Shown here: positions 24,187 to 32,311 of the stretch, one piece after another
Numbering within the stretch: position 1 is the stretch's first letter
Layout: each line of letters begins with the position of its first letter
Assembly (NCBI GenBank): GCA_964348525.1
Contig: CAYGCY010000007.1
Span: forward strand, 1 to 33,192
Origin: 12-FULL-44-12b sp964348525
GTDB lineage: Bacteria; Patescibacteriota; Minisyncoccia; Phycocordibacterales; Zambryskibacteraceae
Direction of reading: 5' to 3'
DNA: 33,192 nt
Made by a program: the position numbers and the translations under genes
Notes under the pieces: model-generated
Told to the model about the DNA's origin: nothing
Seen by the model: only the letters and a program-made list of their open reading frames with translations
The model's database searches: none

Positions 24187-24256
24187 AACGGCCAAAAGGA
24201 GGCGGTTTTTCACGAGTTAGTATCTAACTTTTTGGGAAATTACAAAATGGGCCGTT
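24187..24256. repeat. inverted repeat in the cupin-nrdJ intergenic region
   Basis: AACGGCC (24187-24193) and GGCCGTT (24250-24256) bracket about 56 bases. The right arm is followed by a TTGACA (24255-24260) on plus, although no good -10 lies 15-18 bases on. No B12 riboswitch box or NrdR-box pair is recognisable here. The rest of this 227-base gap, up to nrdJ, holds a TATATACT at about 24330 and nothing else I can name. Confidence 0.35.
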
Positions 24257-24365
24257 GACATAATTTGAACAATATGACTGATTGTAAAAAAATTTGGTTT
24301 TTCCACTTCTAGCATCTGTCTACCGTCTATATACTAGTCCAATAATTAACTAGATATTTAAAAAC

Positions 24366-26681
24366 ATGCCCAAAAAGAAGCGCGCGCAAGCAACGGAAGT
24401 AAAAGTTCAGAACATTTATAAGAGAGATGGGTCAGTTGTTCAATTTGATATAGACAAAATCACCAATGCCATCAACAAAGCAATGCTTGCGGCGCATGAG
24501 GGCTCTCTAAACGAGGCAAAAATTGTAGCGAACAAAGTTTTTGCAGATGTTTTTAGAATTACAAAAAAATATAAAAATTTTATTCCGACTGTCGAGGGTA
24601 TTCAGGACAGTGTAGAGAAGGAATTGATACTGAGCGAGTATGTAAAAACTGCAAAAGCGTACATTCTTTACCGCGACAAGAGATCAAAACTTCGTGCAGA
24701 AGGATTAAGGGTTCCTCCTAAAGTAAAAAAGTTGGCAGAAGAGAGTAAAAAATATTTTAAAAACTCTTTGGGCGAATTTGTGTACTACAGAACTTATTCT
24801 CGCTGGATAGCAGAAGAAGGAAGAAGAGAAACATGGATTGAAACCGTTGATCGATATGTTGCTTTCATGAAAGAAAATCTTGGAAATAAATTAAAAGATT
24901 CTGAATACAGAGAAGTTCGAGAAGCAATTTTAAAACAAGACGCTCTTCCATCAATGAGACTACTGCAGTTTGCTGGTCCTGCTGCAAGAAAAACAAACGT
25001 GTGTGCATACAACTGTTCTTTTGTTGCTCCATCTGCTTTTCAGGATCTTGCAGAAATTATGTACATATTAATGTGCGGTACTGGTGTAGGTTTTTCTGTA
25101 GAAAGTCAGAACGTACAAAAATTTCCACAGATCTTACTCCAGACCGGAAAAAAGTTACCAACCCACACCGTGCCGGATAGCAGAGAGGGCTGGGCGGACG
25201 CTCTTGTTGTTGGAATGAATGCTTGGTCAAGCGGAAAAGATATTGATTTTGATTTTTCAGAATTGCGACCAGCCGGAGCTAGACTAAAAACTATGGGGGG
25301 CAAATCTTCCGGACCGGACCCGCTAATGCGCCTCCTGTCATTTACACGAGGGAAAATGCTTGCAAGACAAGGTAAGCGCTTACGCAATATAGATGTACAC
25401 GACATCACCTGCATGATTGGGGAATGCGTGGTTGCTGGAGGGGTTAGGAGAAGCGCCCTTATTTCACTCTCTGATTTGGATGACAACGACATAAGAGACG
25501 CAAAAAAGGGGGCATTTTATACAACCGAGCCCCAGAGAATGCTTTCAAACAATTCAGCTGTTTACCTGCAAAAACCATCGAACACAGAGTTTATGGATGA
25601 GTGGATTTCTCTTATGAAATCAGGAACTGGGGAGCGTGGAATTTTCAATCGTGGCTCTCTTGCTAAGACACTGCCTGAGAGAAGAATCGCGGTGCTTAAA
25701 GAGTACGACGAGTATTTTGACAGTGCTGGCACCACGATAGTAGGCCCTATAGGCACAAATCCTTGCGGAGAAATAATTTTGCAACCAAAACAGTTTTGTA
25801 ATTTAACCAATGTGGTTGCAAGAGCAGAAGACACCGAACAGTCTTTGCTCAAAAAAATGAGAATCGCTACCATTATAGGAACTTACCAATCCACTCTTAC
25901 CAATTTCGAATATCTTTCAAAGCAATGGAAAGAAAATTGCGACCGTGAAAGACTGCTAGGAGTGGGGCTCGCAGGCCAATGGGACAACGACATTGTTCGA
26001 AAACCAGAATTTTTAAGAAAATTAAGACAGGAAAGCATAAAAGTAAATAAAATTTACGCAAAAAGATTTGGAGTAAGCGAATCTACCGCCATTACTTGTG
26101 TAAAACCAGATGGCAATTCCTCTCAAACATTTGATTTCTCTTCCGGTATGCATCCAAGACACTCGAAATACTACATAAGAAGAATTCGTATATCAGCCAC
26201 CGATTCACTATTTAAAATGTTGCGCGACCAAGGAGTGCCCTATTTCCCTGAAGTTGGGCAATCTGCAGAAAATGCAACCACCTATGTACTTGAGTTTCCC
26301 GTAAAATCTCCCGGCACTAATACTTATAAAGATGATCTCACTGCTATTGACCAGCTAGAACATTGGAAAATAGTTAAATTAAATTACACAGAACACAATC
26401 CATCTGTAACTATTTCTGTGGGAGAAGATGAGTGGATAGAGGTAGGCAACTGGGTATATAAAAACTGGGACATCATCGGCGGGCTTACCTTCTTGCCCCG
26501 AGATAATCATGTCTACCAGCTTGCTCCTTATGAAGCGATAGACGAGAAAAAATATATCGAATTGGCCAAAAGACTTGAACACATAGACTACTCGAAAATA
26601 ATCACCTACGAAAAAACAGATGAACTTGATGTGAAGAAAGAACTTGCTTGTGTATCAGGAGTTTGTGAGGTGGCTATATAG
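24366..26681 (+). CDS. nrdJ: adenosylcobalamin-dependent ribonucleoside-triphosphate reductase (class II)
   Basis: NrdJ reduces ribonucleotides to deoxyribonucleotides using B12. The 771 aa protein begins with an ATP-cone (KVQNIYKRDGSVVQFDIDKITNAINKA, about 12-38). CAYNC holds Cys 213 and Cys 217 of the active-site region. GTGVGFSVE follows. NPCGEI holds the thiyl-radical Cys 467, with PKQFCNLTNVV after it. The C-terminus CVSGVC has Cys 762 and Cys 767, the swinging redox pair. The class II call rests on length, the absence of NrdB/NrdG partners nearby, and similarity to the class II group. No Shine-Dalgarno is seen. A weak terminator overlaps its stop. It is convergent with the copper operon. 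Confidence 0.93.
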   Translation: MPKKKRAQATEVKVQNIYKRDGSVVQFDIDKITNAINKAMLAAHEGSLNEAKIVANKVFADVFRITKKYKNFIPTVEGIQDSVEKELILSEYVKTAKAYILYRDKRSKLRAEGLRVPPKVKKLAEESKKYFKNSLGEFVYYRTYSRWIAEEGRRETWIETVDRYVAFMKENLGNKLKDSEYREVREAILKQDALPSMRLLQFAGPAARKTNVCAYNCSFVAPSAFQDLAEIMYILMCGTGVGFSVESQNVQKFPQILLQTGKKLPTHTVPDSREGWADALVVGMNAWSSGKDIDFDFSELRPAGARLKTMGGKSSGPDPLMRLLSFTRGKMLARQGKRLRNIDVHDITCMIGECVVAGGVRRSALISLSDLDDNDIRDAKKGAFYTTEPQRMLSNNSAVYLQKPSNTEFMDEWISLMKSGTGERGIFNRGSLAKTLPERRIAVLKEYDEYFDSAGTTIVGPIGTNPCGEIILQPKQFCNLTNVVARAEDTEQSLLKKMRIATIIGTYQSTLTNFEYLSKQWKENCDRERLLGVGLAGQWDNDIVRKPEFLRKLRQESIKVNKIYAKRFGVSESTAITCVKPDGNSSQTFDFSSGMHPRHSKYYIRRIRISATDSLFKMLRDQGVPYFPEVGQSAENATTYVLEFPVKSPGTNTYKDDLTAIDQLEHWKIVKLNYTEHNPSVTISVGEDEWIEVGNWVYKNWDIIGGLTFLPRDNHVYQLAPYEAIDEKKYIELAKRLEHIDYSKIITYEKTDELDVKKELACVSGVCEVAI

Positions 26682-26696
26682 CTAATTGGCCTTTTT
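26672..26696 (+). terminator. weak terminator at the nrdJ end
   Basis: GGCTA / TGGCC with a 10-base loop followed by TTTTT. It overlaps the nrdJ stop and touches the cupredoxin gene stop. Confidence 0.4.
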
Positions 26697-27099
26697 ATAG
26701 CGAGTCTTTAAAGTCTATTTGAAATGGATACATGCCCATACCACAAGATCCTAGAAGGGTTTTTGCGTTTTGGCTTCCAATATCTACGTCAGTAGTACCC
26801 GTTGGTGGGAGAGTTTTCACAATGCCCATACTCGGAAAACGAACGAAAGACGAGCAGTCAAAAGTGGTGCTAGTAACAAACCTTACAACAGTAGGAACAT
26901 TGGCTTTGGCGACGCTTATCCTTGGTTGATACCCTCCTCTCGCACGAATTTCTATAATTTGTTTTCCATCTATTATCGAAACATTGCTTCCGTTTGGGGT
27001 TTTATTATCAAGGCTTTCATCTCTATTAATAATCAAAAAAACTCCGCCTATTATGGCGCCCGCGATTAAAATACTAGAGATAATTATCGTGATTTTCAT
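26695..27099 (-). CDS. membrane-anchored cupredoxin-like protein
   Basis: The 134 aa protein has an N-terminal membrane helix (residues 3-24), then one cupredoxin fold: EIRARGGYQPRISVAKANVPTVVRFV (about 50-75) with the G-Y-x-P opening, TTFDCSSFVRFPSMG with Cys 82, and SCGMGMYPFQIDF with Cys 119, Met 121 and Met 123. The CGMGM pattern is typical of copper-binding cupredoxin_1 domains linked to TauE/SafE-type and DsbD-like proteins. It likely holds or hands over copper on the outer face. It is the last gene of the copper operon, 7 bases after the TauE-type gene. Confidence 0.85.
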   Translation of the reverse strand: MKITIIISSILIAGAIIGGVFLIINRDESLDNKTPNGSNVSIIDGKQIIEIRARGGYQPRISVAKANVPTVVRFVTSTTFDCSSFVRFPSMGIVKTLPPTGTTDVDIGSQNAKTLLGSCGMGMYPFQIDFKDSL

Positions 27100-27106
27100 G
27101 CTTTAG

Positions 27107-28135
27107 TTAAAAATTAAAAACTGGTGGGAAAATTCCAATTACTACTAGACTGTTAATAATATTGAAAAGTGCAAACATTATAACCACCAATCCGGCTGTT
27201 TTAAAGAAAATACCGGCCTTGGAATTACTTTGGATACTAAATGAACTAAAACTGATTAACGCCAAGACTGGTAATGTGCCAAGAGCAAATACAAGCATTG
27301 TGAGTCCGCCTTTCATGAAACTTCCTGTTGTGAGAGTATAAATTTGCATTGACTGAGTGAACCCACACGGCAAAAAGAATGTTGCGAAGCCAACAAGAAG
27401 TGGCGTGAGGGAGTGGTTTAGATTCGATACGTTGTGAGCATGCCTTGAAATAAATTTCGGCATTCCAGGCTGAAGTTTTTTGGCAAAGTGAAAAACATCT
27501 AAAAGATTAATACCAAGTATGAGCATTACAATTCCTATAGCTAAACCCAAAATAAAAGTGGCAAGAGTGTTTAGGGTAAACGCAGAACCCAGTGCGCCAA
27601 TCACTCCTCCAAAAATAAAAAAGGAAATAATGCGCCCCCCATGGAACATAAGTTGGGGCTTAATCTTGTCGCCTTCTTTTGCAAATGTCGCAGACATTGA
27701 AAGCAAAAGCCCCCCGACCACCGCCATACAAGTTGAAAGTGAAGCAATAACCCCAACCACAAAAGCCGTACCGTATGTTACCGAGCCAGAATTCACTAAA
27801 TTCACAATCCCAAGTTTTTGTAATAACACAAATAGCACCATAAAAACCAAAGAAATTGGTACCGCATATTTAAAATCACTCCACTTTGGATTGTGTATAG
27901 CTTTCTCTACTGAAACCGTGTACCCGTGAACGTGTACCATGCTAGTTAATTGGGATGCGACTTCCTCTATTGTCCTTCCCCCAAAGTTCCCCTCCACCTC
28001 TACGAAACGTCTTTTCAAATCTGCTTTCACACTTATAACATCTGGAAAATTTTTTAATTCATTTTCAATCAGTAGTTCACAGGCCTTACAGTGCATGCCG
28101 TGGACATGAAGCAAATATTTTTGTGGTGTATTCAT
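27107..28135 (-). CDS. HMA domain fused to TauE/SafE-type (UreH/DsbD-like) membrane protein
   Basis: The 342 aa protein starts with a heavy-metal-binding domain: LHVHGMHCKACELLIE with Cys 16 and Cys 19 (CxxC). About six membrane helices follow from residue 90. GVIASLSTCMAVVGGLLLSMSATF and the later LPCGFTQSMQIYTLTTGS carry the STC.A.GG and LPCG.TQ motifs of the SafE/UreH-2 family. Each half holds one Cys, reminiscent of the CcdA/DsbD redox Cys pair. A role in moving copper or reducing equivalents across the membrane beside CopA is inferred. It lies 4 bases after copA and 7 before the cupredoxin gene. Confidence 0.88.
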   Translation of the reverse strand: MNTPQKYLLHVHGMHCKACELLIENELKNFPDVISVKADLKRRFVEVEGNFGGRTIEEVASQLTSMVHVHGYTVSVEKAIHNPKWSDFKYAVPISLVFMVLFVLLQKLGIVNLVNSGSVTYGTAFVVGVIASLSTCMAVVGGLLLSMSATFAKEGDKIKPQLMFHGGRIISFFIFGGVIGALGSAFTLNTLATFILGLAIGIVMLILGINLLDVFHFAKKLQPGMPKFISRHAHNVSNLNHSLTPLLVGFATFFLPCGFTQSMQIYTLTTGSFMKGGLTMLVFALGTLPVLALISFSSFSIQSNSKAGIFFKTAGLVVIMFALFNIINSLVVIGIFPPVFNF

Positions 28136-28139
28136 ATGT

Positions 28140-30431
28140 TTATAATTTTTTGGCTTTTATTCTCAATGAATTGGAGACCACAGAGACACTTGAAAATGCC
28201 ATCGCAAGGCCCGCAAACACTGGGCTCAGAAGCCACCCGAAAACTGGATAGAAAATACCTGACGCAAGAGGAATACCAACAATATTGTAGATAAAGGCCC
28301 AAAATAGATTTTGTTTTATCCCGCGCATTGTCATTTTCGAAAGCTTGATCGCTTTTACCAACTTTGAAATATCTCCTCCCAAAAGAGTGATGCCAGCCGA
28401 CTCAATGGCAACATCTGTGCCCGTACCCATCGCAATGCCTACATCTGCTTGGGCAAGAGCTGGGGCGTCATTCACTCCATCTCCCGCCATTGCAACAATT
28501 TGTCCAGCTTCTTGTAAGTTTTTAATTTTCTGTAGTTTGTCTTGTGGTAATACATGGGCTACCACTTCGTCTATTCCAACCAAACCGGCGATATATCTTG
28601 CGGCCCTTTCGTCATCTCCTGTAAGCATCACAACTTTTATTCCCAGTTTATGTAAATCTTTAATTGCTTGTTTTGATTCTGCTTTTATTTCATCGGCAAC
28701 CATAACAAACCCTAGAATTTCTTTTTTGGTCGCAAGGATTACTGGTGTTTTGCCCTGTGCTGTAAATTGTTCAATGCTTGAGACATCAAAATTCAAGTTA
28801 AGGTCTTTAATTAGTTTTACGTTACCAGCAAAATATTCGGTATTGTTGATTTTTGCCCCAACGCCTTTTCCTTGAATACTTTTAAAATCAGTAATTTCTT
28901 TCAAGTCTAGATTTTTCTCTTTTGCAAAACTTACGATTGCGTGAGCAATTGGATGCTCCGATTTGTTTTCAAGGGATGCAAGGAGTGCAATTATTTCGTT
29001 ATCGTGAAATTCTGAAAAATTTTGAATGTCTATTAGTGTGGGTTTCCCTATAGTTATGGTGCCTGTCTTATCTACCACAACAGTGTCTACTTTGTGTAAT
29101 TTCTCTAGTGTTGCAGCGTCTTTTACCAATATCCCTTCTTTTGCTCCCTTTCCTACACCCACAATTATTGCAGTAGGTGTAGCAAGGCCCAGTGCACATG
29201 GACAAGCGATAACCAAAATACCCACAAAAGAAACAAGCCCCAATGAAAGTGCTTGTGACAAACCAAAAACGCTCGTGCCAAAAATAAGCCACGCCCCCAA
29301 GGCTAGAAACGCCAAAACAAGCACAACTGGCACAAAAACCTCTGAAATCTTATCTGCCAAGGCCTGAATCGGAGCGCGACTCCCTTGCGCTTCCTCTACC
29401 ATTTTTATTATATGCGCCAAAAGAGTTTCGGAGCCTACTTTTGTCGCCTTGAACGTAAATGAGCCCGTTGTATTAATTGTTCCTGCCACTACACTATCTC
29501 CAATATTTTTTTGAGCGGGCATCGGCTCACCCGTCACCATTGATTCATCAACAAAAGATGCACCTTCTATAATTACGCCATCCACGGGAATTTTTACCCC
29601 CGGTTTTACAACAATTAAATCGCCATGGATGACATCATTTACAGAAATTTCTATTTCTATTCCGTTTCGTGCCACTAAGGCCGTCTTGGCTTGTAAATTC
29701 AACAGCTTTTCTATAGCGTCACCTGTTTTTATTTTTGAGCGTGCTTCTAAATATTTTCCAAGCGCTATAAAAGTAATCACGACAATTGTGACATCATAAT
29801 AAGTTTGGTTTACATTTATAAAGGGCTTTAGTAAATCTTCAAATGCTGTAACAGCGAAACTATATAAAAATGCTGTGCTGGTGCCAATGCCAATTAGCGT
29901 ATCCATATTGGCCTTGCCATAACGCAAGAAACGTAAAAATCCCAAAAGATACGGTTTCCCTACTACAAAAAGAGTGTATGTCGCTATCACTGGCAGTAAA
30001 TGATGGAAAAATTCACCTGTTGTATTGCTCATTTCAGAAACCTTTCCGTACTGCGCCAAAATATCCCAAGCCATAACAAAGGCGGAAATAATTGCGAGTG
30101 GTATTGCAGAGACTACTTTGGCTTTCATATCTTTAATCTCCGCCAGCTTTTCCTGCTTTGATTGATTTAGGCCTAGGTGCGCTCTGTGCTCATCTTCAGA
30201 CATCCCCATAGAGCTTGCCGTGGGCATAATTAGAGAATAACCAAGTGGTTCAATTTTCTTAGAGAGACTCTCTGGACTGATTTTTGATGAATCAAAAGAA
30301 ATTTTTGCCGACTCTGTACCATAATTCACTTCCGCTGAATGGACTCCTTCAGATTTTTTAAATGTTTTCTCAATAATGCTCGCGCACGAAGCACAGTGCA
30401 TTCCTTTTATTTGGTAGCGTTCGTTTTGCAT
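28140..30431 (-). CDS. copA: copper-exporting P1B-type ATPase
   Basis: CopA pumps Cu(I) out using ATP. The 763 aa protein has one N-terminal HMA domain (GMHCASCASIIEKTF; Cys 13, Cys 16) and membrane helices from about residue 90. The CPC metal site is IACPCALGLATPT (Cys 410, Cys 412). DKTGTITIGKP holds phosphorylated Asp 454, HPIAHA follows, and GDGVNDAPALAQADVGIAMG is the ATP-site hinge. CPC plus an N-terminal HMA fits Cu(I)/Ag(I) specificity. The gap after csoR is one base. The neighbours csoR, TauE/SafE and cupredoxin all support copper. Confidence 0.96.
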   Translation of the reverse strand: MQNERYQIKGMHCASCASIIEKTFKKSEGVHSAEVNYGTESAKISFDSSKISPESLSKKIEPLGYSLIMPTASSMGMSEDEHRAHLGLNQSKQEKLAEIKDMKAKVVSAIPLAIISAFVMAWDILAQYGKVSEMSNTTGEFFHHLLPVIATYTLFVVGKPYLLGFLRFLRYGKANMDTLIGIGTSTAFLYSFAVTAFEDLLKPFINVNQTYYDVTIVVITFIALGKYLEARSKIKTGDAIEKLLNLQAKTALVARNGIEIEISVNDVIHGDLIVVKPGVKIPVDGVIIEGASFVDESMVTGEPMPAQKNIGDSVVAGTINTTGSFTFKATKVGSETLLAHIIKMVEEAQGSRAPIQALADKISEVFVPVVLVLAFLALGAWLIFGTSVFGLSQALSLGLVSFVGILVIACPCALGLATPTAIIVGVGKGAKEGILVKDAATLEKLHKVDTVVVDKTGTITIGKPTLIDIQNFSEFHDNEIIALLASLENKSEHPIAHAIVSFAKEKNLDLKEITDFKSIQGKGVGAKINNTEYFAGNVKLIKDLNLNFDVSSIEQFTAQGKTPVILATKKEILGFVMVADEIKAESKQAIKDLHKLGIKVVMLTGDDERAARYIAGLVGIDEVVAHVLPQDKLQKIKNLQEAGQIVAMAGDGVNDAPALAQADVGIAMGTGTDVAIESAGITLLGGDISKLVKAIKLSKMTMRGIKQNLFWAFIYNIVGIPLASGIFYPVFGWLLSPVFAGLAMAFSSVSVVSNSLRIKAKKL

Positions 30432-30432
30432 A

Positions 30433-30699
30433 TTATTTGGATTTCAATTTGTAAACTTTCAAAATTTCTGCTGCGGCCTTATTGGCGTCTCCGTGTTTTA
30501 CCTGATGCATCACGTGAGTTTCAAGGTGGTTTTGCAAAATTAAGTTCCCCACTCCCCCCAACGCTTCACGGACGGCCTCAATTTGAGTAATTATGTTTAC
30601 GCAATATTTTTCCTCCTCAACCATTTCCTGAATACCCCTTACCTGCCCAGCAATAATAGACAGCCGTCTTTTTGCGCTTTTCTTTAAATCTTTTTTCAT
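30433..30699 (-). CDS. csoR: CsoR/RcnR family metal-sensing repressor
   Basis: The 88 aa all-helical repressor starts MKKDLKKSAKRRLSIIAGQVRGIQEMVEEEKYC, where RL..I.GQVRGI..M...+.YC is the family N-terminus. Metal ligand positions are Cys 33, His 58 and His 62 (spacing 25 and 4). The classic copper sensor has Cys-His-Cys; here the third ligand is His, as in RcnR and, from memory, Thermus CsoR. Without metal it should sit on the operator at 30706-30728 and shut its own operon. TATACT is 6 bases before the ATG, so the mRNA is probably leaderless, although GAGGG just before ATG could help. Confidence 0.92.
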   Translation of the reverse strand: MKKDLKKSAKRRLSIIAGQVRGIQEMVEEEKYCVNIITQIEAVREALGGVGNLILQNHLETHVMHQVKHGDANKAAAEILKVYKLKSK

Positions 30700-30705
30700 C
30701 CCTCA

Positions 30706-30733
30706 AGTATACCCCTAGGGGGTATACTGTCAA
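30706..30733 (-). promoter_or_regulatory. copper operon promoter with embedded CsoR operator
   Basis: TTGACA (30728-30733), 16-base spacer, TATACT (30706-30711). The spacer and -10 are covered by AGTATACCCC-TAG-GGGGTATACT (30706-30728), a 10-3-10 perfect inverted repeat that matches the known GTATACCC/GGGTATAC CsoR-type operator. Repressor binding would block RNA polymerase. Confidence 0.9.
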
Positions 30734-30769
30734 CTGCGTGAATTGGGCGGTAGACAGACCAGCACTGCT

Positions 30770-31621
30770 TTATGTTGTTTTCTGATAAGCCTCGATAAGA
30801 TTTTCAAATAGTGCAACTACGGTCATAAGGCCAATCCCCCCAGGAACTGGTGAGATAGCAGAAACAATCCCTTTAACTTCTTCAAAATTTACATCTCCAC
30901 ACAAAATTCTTTTTTGTTCACCATTCATTTCAACGTTAATACCAATATCAATAATTATCTGCCCTTCCCGAACATAAGAGGAATCAATGAGCCTAGGTTT
31001 GCCAATGGCAACAATTAAAATGTCTGCCAGTCTAGTTATTTCCTGTAGATTTTTTGTCTTGCTATGAGCAATTGTTACGGTGGCATTGTTATTGAGCATT
31101 AAAAGTGCCGTTGATTTACCGACAAGCGTTGAGCGCCCAATAATCACAACGTGCTTACCCGCTATATCAATGTGGTAATAATTAAGTAAATTTAGTATCC
31201 CCTGTGCCGTTGCGGGTACAAAAGCCTTCGGAGAATTTTCCCCTAACAGTTTCCAATTTTTAGAAGTAAGGCCATCTATGTCTTTTTGTGGATCTATTGC
31301 CTCAATAATTTCATATTCATTTAAGTTGTTTGGTAGTGGAAGTTGCACAATAATGCCGTGTACATTTTTGTCTTCATTCAAATTATTTATTTCATTGATA
31401 ATTTGATTTTGAGCAACATCGGCACTAAATTCTAAATGCTTCACCACTACCCCGATTTTCTCAGCAAACATTTTCTTTTGTCTTATGTATGTGCCAGATT
31501 CTTCATTTTTTCCAATTTGAATAATCGCAAGCGTTAGTTTAAAAGAAAAACCCTCAATCCGCTTTTTAAGCTGACTCATCGCTTCGTCTCTAATTGTTTT
31601 GGCTTCAAGTATTTGAACCAT
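30770..31621 (-). CDS. folD: FolD bifunctional methylene-THF dehydrogenase/cyclohydrolase
   Basis: FolD interconverts methylene-, methenyl- and formyl-tetrahydrofolate using NADP in the cytoplasm. The 283 aa protein has ESGTYIRQKK with catalytic Tyr 45 and Lys 49, GIIVQLPLP near 95, QKDIDGLT near 116, the nucleotide loop VVIIGRSTLVGKS near 160, and the end motif PVPGGIGLMTVV near 262. Two positions differ from the usual GRSxIVGKP and PGGVGPMT: Ser for Pro, and Leu for Pro. The rest is standard. Methylene-THF from FolD would feed ThyX. The ATG at 31621 lacks a Shine-Dalgarno. A small hairpin lies in the upstream region (31638-31666). Confidence 0.95.
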   Translation of the reverse strand: MVQILEAKTIRDEAMSQLKKRIEGFSFKLTLAIIQIGKNEESGTYIRQKKMFAEKIGVVVKHLEFSADVAQNQIINEINNLNEDKNVHGIIVQLPLPNNLNEYEIIEAIDPQKDIDGLTSKNWKLLGENSPKAFVPATAQGILNLLNYYHIDIAGKHVVIIGRSTLVGKSTALLMLNNNATVTIAHSKTKNLQEITRLADILIVAIGKPRLIDSSYVREGQIIIDIGINVEMNGEQKRILCGDVNFEEVKGIVSAISPVPGGIGLMTVVALFENLIEAYQKTT

Positions 31622-31637
31622 GGTGATTTATTAAATA

Positions 31638-31666
31638 ATTTGAGAGAGCGATTAACCTTCTCAAAT
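31638..31666. repeat. short inverted repeat before folD
   Basis: ATTTGAGA pairs with TCTCAAAT over a 13-base loop. No T run follows, so it is not an obvious terminator. Confidence 0.3.
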
Positions 31667-31690
31667 ATTATTTACATAAGACGCTTTAAC

Positions 31691-32239
31691 CTAAAAGGAT
31701 TTAAAATCAACTGTGTGCGGAGTTCTTGCCATTTTTTTGTAAAACATAAGCTCTGGATCAATTTCCTTAGAACTAAAGATAATTTGGTCCATCCCTTCCC
31801 ATAGCAAAAACAAAGCAGCTGGTTCTAGCAATACAAGAAGAAATGAAAGAAAGAAGTTTGAAGACGGACCCTCAGATACAATAAGTGTCGCACCAAGCAT
31901 TGATATCACACCAAGAAATACCATACTCCAGCCTCGATTAAGAGTCTTTCTCTTCTCCTTAAGGGTTAGGCCGTAATGCCTTTCGAAGTGGGCCATTAGT
32001 CGCTCTTTAATATTTTGTTCCTTTAACTCGTCACGTTCTTTCTCTGGGACATACAAAACAAGCTCGACGCCGGACTCATCTTTATCAATAGAGGCACGCC
32101 TAATTTCATCAAGAAAGTCTACTGACAAAGCGCGCTTAGAATAGTCTCTTATGTCGAAGTCTGAAAAAATATCGTCAAACTGCTCAAGTCTGATAGAAAT
32201 CTGCTGATTTTCATTAATTTTGGGTAATCTTTTTTTCAT
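31691..32239 (-). CDS. hypothetical membrane protein, 182 aa
   Basis: I do not recognise this family. The chain starts MKKRLPKINENQQISIRLEQ, followed by a soluble acidic part of about 100 residues that includes VELVLYVPEKERDELKEQNI. Two hydrophobic helices follow (SMVFLGVISMLGATLIVSEG, about 103-122, and FFLSFLLVLLEPAALFLLWEG, about 128-148). A charged tail ends PHTVDFKSF. So it is probably a two-helix inner membrane protein with both ends inside. The start at 32239 is chosen because TATACT (32248-32253) lies 8 bases before it; a longer in-frame start lies upstream of that box. Confidence 0.65.
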   Translation of the reverse strand: MKKRLPKINENQQISIRLEQFDDIFSDFDIRDYSKRALSVDFLDEIRRASIDKDESGVELVLYVPEKERDELKEQNIKERLMAHFERHYGLTLKEKRKTLNRGWSMVFLGVISMLGATLIVSEGPSSNFFLSFLLVLLEPAALFLLWEGMDQIIFSSKEIDPELMFYKKMARTPHTVDFKSF

Positions 32240-32247
32240 ATTCCATA

Positions 32248-32253
32248 AGTATA
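32248..32253 (-). promoter_or_regulatory. leaderless -10 box, 182-aa protein gene
   Basis: TATACT, then 8 bases, then the ATG at 32239. No clear -35 is seen. Confidence 0.4.
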
Positions 32254-32311
32254 CCAGCTCAAAAATGTGGATGGGTTTAGCCTCGCCCACAGGCTACGGC
32301 CGAGGAAACTT

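Noticed and set aside
24145..24365. Cobalamin riboswitch or NrdR boxes before nrdJ
   Set aside because: No B12 box is found, and the CTATATACTAG stretch does not match a pair of NrdR boxes.
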